A stretch of DNA of 64,000 nt. It comes from Lentilactobacillus diolivorans DSM 14421 (GTDB lineage Bacteria; Bacillota; Bacilli; Lactobacillales; Lactobacillaceae). The position numbers and the translations under genes are program-made. Shown here in pieces: positions 33,583-44,084 of this stretch. The notes beneath the pieces are model-generated. The model saw only the letters and a program-made list of their open reading frames with translations, did not search any database and was not told where the DNA came from. Every line of letters begins with the position of its first letter. Positions within the stretch are counted from its first letter, which is position 1. The stretch spans positions 82,867 to 146,866 of the forward strand of contig NZ_AZEY01000108.1 of NCBI RefSeq assembly GCF_001434255.1. Direction: 5' to 3'.

Positions 33583-34905
33583 TTGAGACAAGAATCGCTA
33601 TTTGCCGGGAATCAGCAGGCTAATCAGCCGTTAGCTAGTCGGGTGCGGCCCAAAACGCTCTCGGAATTTGCTGGGCAACAACAGCTGCTCGGCAAGGGAA
33701 AAGTGCTTCGCGAAATCATTGAAAGCGACCAGTTACCCTCAATTATTTTTTGGGGGCCGCCCGGTGTTGGGAAAACGACTTTAGCAGAAATCATTGCCCG
33801 TAAAACCCAGGCTAAGTTTGTGACCTTTAGTGCGGTAACCAGCGGGATCAAAGATATTCGCAATTTGATGAAAGATGCTGAGGCCAACCGGGATATGGGC
33901 GGTAAAACAATTGTCTTTGTTGACGAGATTCACCGATTTAATAAAGCCCAACAAGATGCCTTTTTACCGTTTGTTGAGCGGGGAAGCATCACATTAATTG
34001 GCGCGACTACTGAGAATCCCTCGTTTGAAATTAATTCAGCACTGTTATCGCGGTGCAAAGTCTTTGTGCTTCACCCATTAACTACCGATGACATTATTCA
34101 ATTGATTCATAACGCGCTTAAAAATCCAGACGGGTTTAAACAAACCATCGAAATCGATGATGAGGCGATTCACCAAATTGCGGAATTTGCGAATGGGGAT
34201 GCCCGAGTTGCCTTAAATACACTTGAAATGGCGGTTAACAATAGTCCAAAAGCCGGCGATAAAACAAAGGTTTCAACTGACGATCTTCATCAATTAATGG
34301 CCACTAAGTCTTTCTTATATGATAAGAATGGTGAAGAACACTATAATCTGATTTCGGCACTGCATAAATCAATGCGTAATAGTGACGCAGATGCCGCTAC
34401 CTATTGGCTGTCACGGATGCTAAGCGGCGGTGAAGATCCGTTGTATATTGCCCGGCGGTTGGTTCGGTTTGCCAGTGAAGATATTGGACTTGCAGATACC
34501 AATGCCCTTAATGTGGCAATCAACGTTTTTCAAGCTTGCCAGTTTATTGGCATGCCGGAATGTAATGTTCATTTAACTGAAGCGGTAATTTATTTGTCAC
34601 TTGCCCCCAAGTCAAATGCCGTTTATAAGGCCACTTTAAAGGCTGAAGCTGATGTGAAGCATTCAATTAACGAGCCGGTACCGTTGCAGCTACGGAATGC
34701 CCCTACCAAATTAATGTCTGAGTTGGGCTATGGTAAGGGGTATCAATATGCGCACGAATCCAAAGCTAAGCTGACGACGATGCAAACAATGCCGGATTCG
34801 CTAATTGGCCAAGTTTACTATGAACCAACGGAACAGGGTAACGAGAGTCGGTTTAAAAAGCGATTGGCGCAAATTAAGCAGTGGGAACAAATGCATCGCG
34901 AATAG
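33583..34905 (+). CDS. rarA: Replication-associated recombination protein A (RarA/MgsA) AAA+ ATPase
   Basis: 440 residues from TTG 33583 with AGAAGGTG upstream. The AAA+ module has IIFWGPPGVGKTTLAEII (Walker A), IVFVDEIHRFNKAQQD (Walker B), sensor 1 LIGATTENPSFE and the Arg finger LLSRCKVF. The C-terminal half carries the tetramerisation domain (SGGEDPLYIARRLVRFASED). It acts at stalled or blocked replication forks with the clamp loader and SSB. The start MRQESLFAGNQQANQPLASR fits the family. Confidence 0.95.
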   Translation: MRQESLFAGNQQANQPLASRVRPKTLSEFAGQQQLLGKGKVLREIIESDQLPSIIFWGPPGVGKTTLAEIIARKTQAKFVTFSAVTSGIKDIRNLMKDAEANRDMGGKTIVFVDEIHRFNKAQQDAFLPFVERGSITLIGATTENPSFEINSALLSRCKVFVLHPLTTDDIIQLIHNALKNPDGFKQTIEIDDEAIHQIAEFANGDARVALNTLEMAVNNSPKAGDKTKVSTDDLHQLMATKSFLYDKNGEEHYNLISALHKSMRNSDADAATYWLSRMLSGGEDPLYIARRLVRFASEDIGLADTNALNVAINVFQACQFIGMPECNVHLTEAVIYLSLAPKSNAVYKATLKAEADVKHSINEPVPLQLRNAPTKLMSELGYGKGYQYAHESKAKLTTMQTMPDSLIGQVYYEPTEQGNESRFKKRLAQIKQWEQMHRE

Positions 34906-34988
34906 TTGGTTGTGAGCCGAAGGTCCTTTTCGTTTACTCTCATTTGGATGACGATTATAATATTAGGAAAAAAGGGGAATTATTTAAC

Positions 34989-35225
34989 ATGGAACTGACA
35001 CAAACTGATTTTGATATTTTAAATGCCATTCAATCTGGCCGAGTAGGGGCTGGGACGCCGGTCAACCACTTTGTTGATTACTGTGACAATGCGATCGGCG
35101 GGAATCCGCGACCGTTGATTGAAGCTGGCTATATTAAGAGTGACGGTGACTCCGTTAATGGGTTAACCGACAAGGGATTGGCTGCTTGGAAAGACTTTAA
35201 AGACAAGCATCCCCAAGATGATTAG
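34989..35225 (+). CDS. Small winged-helix-like protein
   Basis: 78 residues from ATG 34989, with AAAAGGGGAAT upstream. The pattern TQTDFDILNAIQSG … PRPLIEAGYIKSDGDSVNGL … TDKGLAAW resembles the helix-turn-helix plus wing of small MarR-like fragments, with an acidic surface (pI looks low). Whether it binds DNA is open. It is a single gene behind rarA and is followed by a palindromic repeat. Confidence 0.6.
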   Translation: MELTQTDFDILNAIQSGRVGAGTPVNHFVDYCDNAIGGNPRPLIEAGYIKSDGDSVNGLTDKGLAAWKDFKDKHPQDD

Positions 35226-35253
35226 AATGAGAATTTTATAATAATTAATAAAC

Positions 35254-35534
35254 AGAGTGGACCAGCAAGCGGTTAGGCCCCAGAATATAAGCCCCCTAAC
35301 TTGATATTCCTGATTTTGGAATATTAAGTTAGGGGGCTTATATGGCCGGGGCCTGCTTGCTGGTCCACGTTTCAACCAAGTAAAAAGTTCAACGAGATAT
35401 TCTGAGCCTGAATATTTGGATAATTCGGTTATGCGGTAGGAAGTTGTCTTTTGGCGTACGTTTTCACTTGGTAATAATCATGATGACACAAAACGGGACT
35501 GGACAAAAATAATTTTGTCCAGTCCCGTTTTGTG
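35254..35534 (+). repeat. Full palindromic repeat fused to the tail of another subfamily (R8)
   Basis: The first 120 bases are a near-perfect nested palindrome: GTGGACCAGCAAGC-GGTTA-GGCCC-AGAATAT, inner arm AAGCCCCCTAACTT, then back through ATATGGCC-GGGGC. From about 35395 it continues as the 3' half of the GGGAC subfamily (GGATAATTCGGTTATGCGG, GTACGTTTTCACTTGGTAA) and ends with a hairpin, CGGGACTGGAC…GTCCAGTCCCG. Confidence 0.87.
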
Positions 35535-35762
35535 CTCGTTATTAGAATATGAAATTCACAGAAAATTCATACTTTTTTCAATAAATGGTGATCGAAAAAA
35601 TTAAGCATAACCGATTACCTTTTTTATGATAGTAATTATGGCCCCTGTTTAATTAATTTATAACATAAAAGGGCTTTTCCATAAATGTTTTGGCTACAAA
35701 AATATAAAACGTGTCATTTTAATGACAATTTTTACATTTTTTTCTGATGTATTCGAACTGAA

Positions 35763-35792
35763 TTGACATACTATGTTGCGCGCATCAATAAT
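35763..35792 (+). promoter_or_regulatory. Promoter of the adhesin-sortase operon
   Basis: TTGACA (35763-35768) and AATAAT (35787-35792) with 18-base spacing lie 75 bases before the adhesin start. The preceding 35535-35760 is AT-rich and shows no gene. Confidence 0.5.
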
Positions 35793-35866
35793 TGCACATG
35801 TGAACCTTAGAGGGGCATTAAGATTGATCGTTAATCGAAAGCAATTATTGAAGGGATGAGAAAAAG

Positions 35867-38800
35867 ATGCAAAGAGAAAACTTCTTGAAGCGAATTTACA
35901 CTGTTCTAATGACGATGATATTAGCATTTCAACTAATTACACCATTTTTTCAAGTAACAGCATACGGGGCAGATACGACAGATATTAGCACTGTTTTACC
36001 GGATTCTGCCAACCATAGCATTATTGATAATGCGGATGTTTCATTTACTGATCAGAACAATCAGCCGTCGAATTCAAATCAGATTACGCCTGATACTAAT
36101 ATTTCGTTACATTATGATTGGTCAATTCCAAATAAGCTAAAGAATAACTACCAATTGAAGAGTGGTGATTATTATACTTTTCAGCTGCCTAAGAATATTA
36201 CATACAGCGCAAGAACTGGTCAACTTGGGGATTATGGAACTTATAGTATCACAGCAGATGGTAAAGTGACGTTCACGTTTAATAGTAATGTTGAAAATCA
36301 CGATACGATTAGCGGTGAATTTACGTACACCCAGAAAATAGATTCTAAAACAACCGCTGGCAGCCAAACAATTGATATTCCGACGACAGATGGGGTTAAA
36401 ACGACCAGCATTATTGTTAATCCGACGGGTGGAAACGATATCGCTAAAACGGGGACGGTGTCCAAGGATAATAAACAAATTACTTGGGATGTCTTAGTTA
36501 ACACTGATACAAATGCATTGAAGGATGCACAAATAAAGGACCCGATGCCTAAGGGGACTACTTTGGACAAAACAGTGGTTTATCCGGTATCAGTTAACTT
36601 AAAAGGTGCCGTTATCTCCACTGGGGATCCTTTGATTGCTGGCACTGATTATACGGTTGACAAAGATGGCACGGTGCAGCTAATTGGCAAATATGCTGAA
36701 ACAAATCAAGCTTTTAAGATCGAATACACAACGGATATTGATAGTAGTGCCGTTCCAGATGCTGGTGGACCGGTTAAATTTGATAATACAGCAACTCTTA
36801 GCAATAATGGACAGGATTATTCCGCCAATGCTTCAGTAACCGTCAATTATGGGAAATTCTTAGAGAAAAAATTTGATGGTCAAGATAATAATGGTAGTCA
36901 AAAATATAATTGGCATGTTAATTATAACTTTGGTGAGAAATCACTTTCGACTAACACTCAATTAACGGATACATTGTCTAAAGGCCAAGTGTTTAGTGGT
37001 GATCCTAAATTAACTTATGAAGATGGGACAACGGTTACTGACGATCAATATAAAATCACCTACAATGATGATAAAACTCAGATGATTATTACATTTCCAA
37101 AAGGGCTTGATCGAGGCGTAAAAGTTGCCTATCAGTCTCAGTTGACGGGTCCAAATGATGATCAGGATACAATTAGCAATACTGCTTCCAGCAACGGCCA
37201 AACTGTGTCTGCCGGTGATCAACAAGTTAACCAACAAGGATTGTCAAAATCAATTGCGAGCGTTGATTACAATGCCAAAACGGTTCAGTGGCACTTAGAT
37301 ATTAATATGGCTCGCCAAGACATGTCAGATTGGTCCATGACTGATTCGGTTCCAGATGGATTGACCGTTGATACCAAGTCGTTTGGATTAACCGATAAAG
37401 ACACAGGAAAGGAATTGGTTAATGGCACAGATTATCAGGTGGTGCCAACATCTACCGGTTTTAAAGTAACATTGTTGGGTAATTTGAAAAAACACGCTAA
37501 AGATTGGCTTGTTTTAGCTTACAAGACGAGTTTTGATACGTCTAAATTGGCACATTCTTTGAAATGGACCAATCAAGCAAAGGCAACTTGGACGGACTAA
37601 TCAGGTTCACCCCATACCAATAATGCGCAAGCTGATTTTACACCTAAGGTTGAATTTCCAAATGATGGTAGTAAATCAGGCAGCTATAATCCAGTCGATA
37701 AGACCATTACTTGGACGGTTGTTGCCAATTATAATCAACGAACATTAAAAGATGCCCAAATTGTTGATAATATTCAAGGTGATCAAGATTATGTTGCTAA
37801 GAGTGCAAAATTAACTGAGGCAACGATCAATTCGGATGGTTCCTATAAACCAGGAGCTGAAGTTGATAATGCTAATATCGGTTATGATTCTCAAAACCAA
37901 CGATTAACGGCCAAATTACCGGATAATAGCACTAAAGCATATGTATTAACCTATCAAACAAGTTTAGCTGGTAAAGTAATTGATCAAGAAACTTACAACA
38001 ACACAGCAACGTATCAAAACAACGATCAAAGTAGTCAACTAACAGCAGCAGTAACAGTGCCTAATAGTGGTAATCTGGCTGAAAAGAGTGGGCAACAAGA
38101 TCCAACAGATGCATCATATGCGTTGTGGAATATTTGGGTTAATAAGGAACAGTCCAGTTTAAAAGATGTGACCGTTAATGATACGCCATCAGATAATCAA
38201 ATTATTGATCCCTCAACGATTATCATTTATCCAACCAAGGTTGCTCAAAATGGCAGTTTCACTGAAGATACTGCCAATCCTTTAAAGGCCGGCTCCGATT
38301 ATAACGTTGATTTGACGACGGACAATGCTGGCAAACAGGCATTAAAAATTGATTTTAAGAATCCGATTACCTCTGCTTATGCCATTCACTATAAGGCGCT
38401 CATTAATTCATCTTTGGCAAATGATACTTTAACGAATGCAGTTACTGTAACTGGAAACGGTGAAAAAACCGTAACTCAGAGTAAAACGACACAAACTAAA
38501 GTTGTTAATAGCGGTGGATCAGCAACTGGCAAAAATTCAAATTTGACGATTACTAAAGTTGATCAATCGACTAAAAGTTCCATTTCGGGGGTTAGCTTTG
38601 AATTATATGCCGATAATAATGGACAAAAAGGACAATTGTTAAGAAGCGGAACGACCGATAAAGACGGTAAACTTAATTGGCAAAATTTAAAATCTGGCGA
38701 CTATTTGCTCTTTGAAACCAAGGCAGCCGATGGCTATGTTATTCCAACTGAATACGCTCAAGGTAAAAAAGTCACCATTACCAGCAGTCAAGATAATACT

Positions 38801-40975
38801 AATACCATCAATGATACTGTTCCAAATGAGAAAGGGAGCGTCACTGTTACTAAAACGGATTTTGACACCAATCAGCCTTTGCAAGGAGCTGTATTCTCAC
38901 TATACCAAGAAAACGGGACGTTAATTAAGTCAGGTTTAACGACTAATCAAGATGGTCAAGTGACATATACTGGTTTAAATGCCGGTAGTTATTATTTAGT
39001 TGAGACTGACGCTCCAGATGGGTACAACTTTGATAAGAATAAAACATACGCATTCGCGATTGATGGCAGCCATATTAATCAAACAGTTGCTGTTACCAAT
39101 TCGGAAAAAGCTGGGGCAGTTACGTTAACCAAAGTTGATCGTGATGATGGACAAAAGCTAGCTAGCGCAACCTTCTCATTGTTCCAAAAAGATGGGACAT
39201 TAATTAAAGCCGGTCTGGTAACGGATAGTTTGGGTAGGATTTCGTATGACAATTTAAAGCCCGGCGATTACTATTTTGTTGAAACACAGGCACCAGTTGG
39301 TTATCAATTGGATAACCATCAGTATTCATTTACCGTTGCAGTTGGTCAACAAACTCAATCAGTATCTGTCACTGCGACTGATGAAAAGACACCAGGATCA
39401 GTTCAATTAATCAAGCAAGACACCAATACCGGTAAAGCGCTTGGTGATGCAACGTTTGATCTATATCAACAACAAAATTCAGTTGCTAAATTGGTTCAAT
39501 CTAATTTGAAAACGGATAGTAACGGTCAAATAACAGTTAGTGGTCTCCAACCTGGTGATTACTATTTTGTTGAGACCCAAGCACCAGCTGGTTATCAATT
39601 AAACAAAGATCAGCAGTATCCTTTTAAAATCATATTTAATCAAACGACGGCTGCCAAAGTTACCGTTAACGATAGCGAAGCCACTGGTTCAGTTGTTTTA
39701 ACAAAGACTGATCAGCAAACCAAGCAAAAGTTGGCTAATGCTGAATTTGATTTATACAGTCAGGATGGCTCGATTGTTAAACAAGGCTTGATAACAAATG
39801 CCAATGGTCAATTAACGGTTAGTGATTTAGCACCGGGAGACTACTATTTTGTTGAAACCAAAGCACCAGATGGCTATCAACTCGATAAAGATCAACAATA
39901 TCCAGTTACAGTCGAGTTTAATCAGCAGGCTCCTGCAGCTGTTAATGTGACCGATAGTCAAACACCTGGATCTGTTCAACTGACCAAAGTTGATAAACAG
40001 ACTAATCAGGCTTTATCAGGGGCAAGCTTTGCTTTATATAAGCAAGATGGCACCTTGGTTAAAAATGATTTGGTAACGAATAATCAAGGACAAATTCTTT
40101 ACGACAACTTAATGCCGGGCAGTTATTACTTTGTTGAAACCAAAGCACCTGCTGGATATCAATTAAACAATCGCCAGTTATCGTTTACTATCAAAATTGG
40201 TTCCCAAACTGAACCAGTGACATTAACCGCTAGTGATGAGGAAACGCCTGGATCTGTTAAACTAATCAAAACTGATCAAAGCACTCATCAACCATTGTCC
40301 GGAGCCGTTTTCGATCTTTATCGACGTCAAGGACCTGTTTCAACAGTTATTAAGACAGGCCTAATAACTGATTCAAATGGTCTGATTACAGTTGATAATT
40401 TGCAACCTGGTGACTACTATTTCGTTGAAACTAAAGCGCCAATGGGTTATCAGTTGAATAATGATGTTCAGTATCCAGTTACGGTTGCAATTGCTCAAAG
40501 CCAAGCTAGTACGGTTACAGTTCAAAATAAACCAACCAATTCGACGCCAACAAAACCGGTTTGTCCAGTAACACCTCAGACGGTTTATCCGTTAAATCCC
40601 GGTTGCGGTCAATCAACATCTGGCTCGACTTGCGGATCAACAGTTAACACGAATCAGAGTAGTGCTAACAATGGTGGTAATAGTGTGGGTACCGTTATCA
40701 ACAATCGAAATGGTGACAACTCAATGTCTTCTGGTGATTCAGCAACTAAATCCGCAAGCAGCAGTAGTCAAAATCAGGTACCAGCAATAGCGGGAAATTC
40801 AAGCCAATCTGCGGCTGGTTCCCCATCAACGGATGGCGCGACTAATCAAACACCAACACGGACTTCTAGTGTTTTACCACAAACGGGCGAATCTCCCAAT
40901 TATTTGATGCTGATTGGCTTTGTTTTACTCCTTGCTTGTGGGACATTTGTTTTGAGACGGTTTAAAAACAGATGA
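35867..40975 (+). pseudogene. LPxTG-anchored CnaB-repeat adhesin, interrupted by one in-frame stop
   Basis: A single frame of 1702 codons broken only by TAA at 37598-37600. A signal peptide (MQRENFLKRIYTVLMTMILA…) is followed by several collagen-binding/adhesin-type beta domains (repeated forms of ITWDVLVNTDTNALKDAQIK). Seven CnaB repeats of about 95 residues follow (each with GDYYFVETKAP-x-GYQL), then a Ser/Asn-rich spacer and LPQTGESPNYLMLIGFVLLL with a basic tail. Reading resumes in the same frame after the stop. As given, a secreted unanchored N-terminal part of 577 residues would be made; the anchored part lacks a signal peptide. The next good start is GTG 38057. Intact, it would be a wall-bound adhesin. 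Confidence 0.88.
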
Positions 40976-41639
40976 CGCCTCGTAAATGGGCAACAATTTG
41001 CATGAGTACTTTGGGCGTGTTGGGATTCTTACTGGTGATTAATGAACCGTTAAAGAGCCTGTTGATTACCAGAATGGGTCGGATAGATATCGCACAAACA
41101 ATCCATTTCAGGGGTAACCATAGCAAAAAAATGGTTCGAATTTTGATTTTTCGAGTGTTAAACCGGTTAATTGGGAGAATACACTTAAAGCTTGGCAGTC
41201 AAATACGGCTGGAATTGGGGAAATTGCCATTCCGTCGGTGCGATTGAAATTGCCAATATATGACGGTCTAAATAATGAAAATCTTCTTAAGGGCGCTGGC
41301 ACAATGCGAGCAAATGAGCAGATGGGCGGAGGAAATTATGCACTTGCGGGTCACCACATGGCAGATCCTCAAATATTATTTTCGCCTTTGGCCCGTGTCC
41401 AACGGGGACAGCGTGTTTACTTGACGAACAACAAATGCGTTTACGTTTATCAGGTTCAGTCAAAAAAGGTAATCAGTAAGTATCAGGTTGGGTATCTTAA
41501 AGCAATGCCGCATAAAAGAAACCTCACGTTAATGACTTGTTTGACAGCCAGTATTGGTGAATCAAAGCGAATTTTGGTTAAAGGAAATTTTGTTTATCAG
41601 ACTAAGTTTAGTCATCGATGGTTTGATTTATTCCGATGA
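40972..41639 (+). pseudogene. srtA: Class A sortase, frameshifted in an A7 run
   Basis: ATG 40972 overlaps the adhesin stop. The N-terminal frame gives a membrane anchor (ATICMSTLGVLGFLLVINEP) and runs to HSKK at 41126-41136. The continuation (NGSNFDFSSVKPVNWENTLK, IGEIAIPSVRLKLPIYDG) is in another frame. Adding one A to the A7 run joins them into about 222 residues. The catalytic His is in YALAGHHM, the Cys in LTLMTCLTAS and the Arg in SKRILVKG. Its position suggests it anchors the adjacent LPQTG protein. A second start at 41238 would make only the catalytic part without an anchor. Confidence 0.87.
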
Positions 41640-41671
41640 ACTCTAAACCTATCAGATCAGAATTAGAAAAT

Positions 41672-41760
41672 AAATAAGCCGAAAACTTCTTAAGTTTGAG
41701 TCCAATCAACGTAGGCGTTTAACTTACAGGATTGGAATTAAGGAGTTTTCGACTTATTTT
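41672..41760. terminator. Large two-part hairpin terminator behind the sortase
   Basis: AATAAGCCGAAAACTTCTTAA pairs with TTAAGGAGTTTTCGACTTATT (two mismatches), enclosing TCCAATC/GATTGGA. It serves the plus-strand operon and probably the converging MHS gene. Confidence 0.65.
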
Positions 41761-41809
41761 ATTTGGTGATCATGAAGTTTATTAGATTGTTCCAACTAGT
41801 TACTGATCG

Positions 41810-43135
41810 CTATTTCGTATAGTCAATTGACTTGGTTTCCTTGGTTGTCAGCAGTGCGATCAATGAAACGGTCGACATGATGGCAAGATAAATTCCAACG
41901 GCATGAATGCCCCATTTATCAACAAGAAATGACGCGATAGTTGGCGCAAATGCCGCACCAACAATGGCGGACATGTTATAAGCGATACCGGCACCGGAGT
42001 AACGGGTACTGGTTGGAAATAGTTCTGGCAGCAATGCGCCGATGGGTCCGTAGATAACCCCCATTGTTAGGAAGCCAACGAATAGGAAGAACAGGCTTCC
42101 AAGTAAGTTGTGTTGCCCTTGGAAGAAGAACGGAAAGATCGTGGCGAAAACAATGATTAGGATCGTCCCGGTAATGAGTACTTTTTTACGGCCAACTTTA
42201 TCAGCTAAGATTGATGAGTAAAGAATCATTGCTGCAAAGACAACGATGGCTGCCATTAGGAGTAACAACCATTCTTTGTTATTAAATCCAAGTGCGGTTG
42301 TTGCGTAACTTAATGACCAGGTTGATAGTAGGAAAAAGAACGTGTAGGAAACGCCCATGGTTAAAGTACCTTGGAGTACTTGACGCCAGCTCTTCCGGAA
42401 AACTTCAACGAGGGGTGCTTTTTCAACGGTATTCTTCTGTTGAGCTAATCGGAATAATGGTGTTTCCTGCATCTTTCGACGAACCCAGAGGCCAACGATA
42501 ACCAAAACGGCTGAGGCAAGGAATGGAACTCGCCAACCAAATGAAGCCATTTGAGCTGGCGTTAACATTGATTCTAAGATAAAGAACAAACCATTGCTCA
42601 AAAAGAAGCCGATTGGCGCACCAAGTTCTGGGAAGGCACCGTATAGGGCCCGTTTGCCCTTTGGCGCGTTTTCAGTGGCAACCAGAACAGCGCCGGACCA
42701 TTCGCCGCCTAGTCCAATTCCTTGAATGAACCGGGCTAAACAAAGGAGCAGGATAGCGGTGATCCCAAGGGTCTTGTAACCAGGTAAAACTCCGATTAAA
42801 ACGGTGGAAACCCCCATTAGCAATAAGGACACAACAAGCGCGCGTTTTCGGCCAAGTTTATCACCGAAGTGACCAAATAGCAGTGAGCCAAGTGGCCGGG
42901 CAATGAAGGCAACCCCGAAGGTTAATAGGCTTAGTATCATGGCGATGGTAGGTGTGACAGATGGGAAAAAGACGTTGGGAAAGTATGTAGCTGCGGCGGT
43001 ACCGTAAGCGTAGAAATCAAAGAATTCAATGGCTGTCCCAATCATTGAGGCCAAAATAACAGTTTTAACGGGGTCTCGTTGAAGGGTAGCGGTGGATTTG
43101 GCTGTGGGACTGTATGTTTGTGGTGTTTCTTCCAT
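41810..43135 (-). CDS. MFS transporter of the metabolite:H+ symporter (MHS) family
   Basis: 441 residues with 12 helices. GHFGDKLGRKRALVVSLLL is MFS motif A, FIQGIGLGGEWSGAVLVATE the MHS signature, and GSLFFLFVGFLTMGVIYGPI plus LLPELFPTSTRYSGAGIAYN are typical of ShiA/ProP/KgtP-type symporters. The family imports organic acids, betaine or amino-acid-related compounds with protons. An ilv-type leader peptide and attenuator lie upstream on the same strand, hinting at a branched-chain amino or keto acid substrate, but a palindromic repeat separates them from the gene. Confidence 0.88.
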   Translation of the reverse strand: MEETPQTYSPTAKSTATLQRDPVKTVILASMIGTAIEFFDFYAYGTAAATYFPNVFFPSVTPTIAMILSLLTFGVAFIARPLGSLLFGHFGDKLGRKRALVVSLLLMGVSTVLIGVLPGYKTLGITAILLLCLARFIQGIGLGGEWSGAVLVATENAPKGKRALYGAFPELGAPIGFFLSNGLFFILESMLTPAQMASFGWRVPFLASAVLVIVGLWVRRKMQETPLFRLAQQKNTVEKAPLVEVFRKSWRQVLQGTLTMGVSYTFFFLLSTWSLSYATTALGFNNKEWLLLLMAAIVVFAAMILYSSILADKVGRKKVLITGTILIIVFATIFPFFFQGQHNLLGSLFFLFVGFLTMGVIYGPIGALLPELFPTSTRYSGAGIAYNMSAIVGAAFAPTIASFLVDKWGIHAVGIYLAIMSTVSLIALLTTKETKSIDYTK

Positions 43136-43156
43136 GTAGGTCAGCTCTCTTTCGTA

Positions 43157-43286
43157 GAGTGGGGCAGAGGGCGGTTAGCTCCCAGAGTGTAGGCGAATGA
43201 TTCGAATATTCCGGTTTTGGAATGTTTGAATCATTTGCCTACACGGCCGGGAGCTGCCTTCTCTGTCCCACGTTTTCATCTAAGTA
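43157..43286 (+). repeat. Variable-arm palindromic repeat (R9)
   Basis: Outer arm GTGGGGCAGAGGGC against GCCTTCTCTGTCCCAC, GGTTA, second arm GCTCCC/GGGAGC. Here CAGAATAT is changed to CAGAGTGT and the partner to ACACGGCCGG, a compensatory pair. The inner arm is AGGCGAATGATTC and the 3' box GTTTTCATCTAAGTAA. It lies between the attenuator and the MHS gene. Confidence 0.87.
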
Positions 43287-43425
43287 ATAAGCAACAATAA
43301 TTTCACTCGGCGGCAATTCAAAATCAATCATAATAAACTGCCAAAAACGGGGTAACTAATCAATCATATAAATAATAGCAATATCAATTTTCCAAAAATC
43401 ACCACCTTTCAAGCTAGTTGAGGAT

Positions 43426-43513
43426 AAAAAAAGCCAAGAACTGAATTGACAGTTCTTGGCTTAAAAAACCAATCCTGCCCGCGTCTTGCGGGCATGCAAA
43501 AGTGTGCCCGCGG
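43426..43513 (-). terminator. Attenuator: alternative stems and terminator behind the leader peptide
   Basis: On the minus strand CCGCGGGCA can pair with TGCCCGC (stem 1:2), or that TGCCCGC with the next GCGGGCA (stem 2:3). Then AGCCAAGAACTG-N6-CAGTTCTTGGCT followed by T7 (43461-43426) is a strong terminator. This resembles ribosome-stalling attenuation, though the terminator is separate from segment 3. Confidence 0.75.
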
Positions 43514-43514
43514 T

Positions 43515-43577
43515 CTAAATAATGACGACGACGCGGACAATAATGGTATTTGCGTTAAAAGTAGTATTGGTTTTCAT
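43515..43577 (-). CDS. ilv-type leader peptide (20 residues)
   Basis: ATG 43577 follows AAAGAGGGA and encodes MKTNTTFNANTIIVRVVVII, then TAG. Eight of the last nine residues are Ile or Val, as in IlvL/IvbL leaders of branched-chain amino-acid operons (for example the VVVVRVVVVV core of IvbL). Ribosome stalling when charged tRNA-Ile or tRNA-Val is low would favour antitermination. No ilv or leu gene follows; the next gene on this strand is the MHS transporter 380 bases down. Confidence 0.82.
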   Translation of the reverse strand: MKTNTTFNANTIIVRVVVII

Positions 43578-43652
43578 AATTAAGTCCCTCTTTTTCTAAG
43601 TTGATGGTATCTTATCAGATGTCAGATGAAAAGTAAATAAGAAAATTAAAAT

Positions 43653-43955
43653 AGAGTGTGAAAACGAGCGCTTAGATCTCAGAATATCGCCTGCTTAACC
43701 CCATATTCCAGGTTTTGGAATATGGGGTTAAGCAGGCGATATGGCCGAGATCTGCTCGTTTTCACACGTTTTGGCGAAGCAGCCAAAACAAAACCGTTCC
43801 AGGTTTTGGAATATAGAGTTAAGCAGGCTATATGGCCGAGATCTGCTCGTTTTCACACGTTTTGGTGAAGTAGCCAAAACAAACCGTTCCAGGTTTTAGA
43901 ATATAGAGTTAAGCAGGCTATATGGCCGAGATCTGCTCGTTTTCACACGTTTCCT
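43653..43955 (+). repeat. Variable-arm palindromic repeat with two extra 3' half-units (R10)
   Basis: Outer arm GTGTGAAAACGAGC, CTTA in place of GGTTA, second arm GATCTC/GAGATC, inner arm CGCCTGCTTAACCCC, and the box GTTTTGGCGAAGCAG. Two further half-units follow at 91 and 90 bp. In them the inner arm has drifted (AGAGTTAAGCAGGCT) while the outer arm and motifs are unchanged. Confidence 0.88.
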
Positions 43956-44084
43956 GGTTTAATAACAATTGTTTGAGTAATCATTTTCAGAATTTTTGCA
44001 GGACATTTTCCTAAGAAACGGTTTATTTTAAACACCCGAGTGATTATACTCATTATCAAATAGAGATTAAGAGAGGGCGAAACA

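Noticed and set aside
35163..35375. Minus-strand frame over the palindromic repeat R8 (and a similar one at 7151-7348)
   Set aside because: The similar peptides (MKRGPASRPRPYKPPNLIF) come from the repeat sequence itself, not from a conserved gene.
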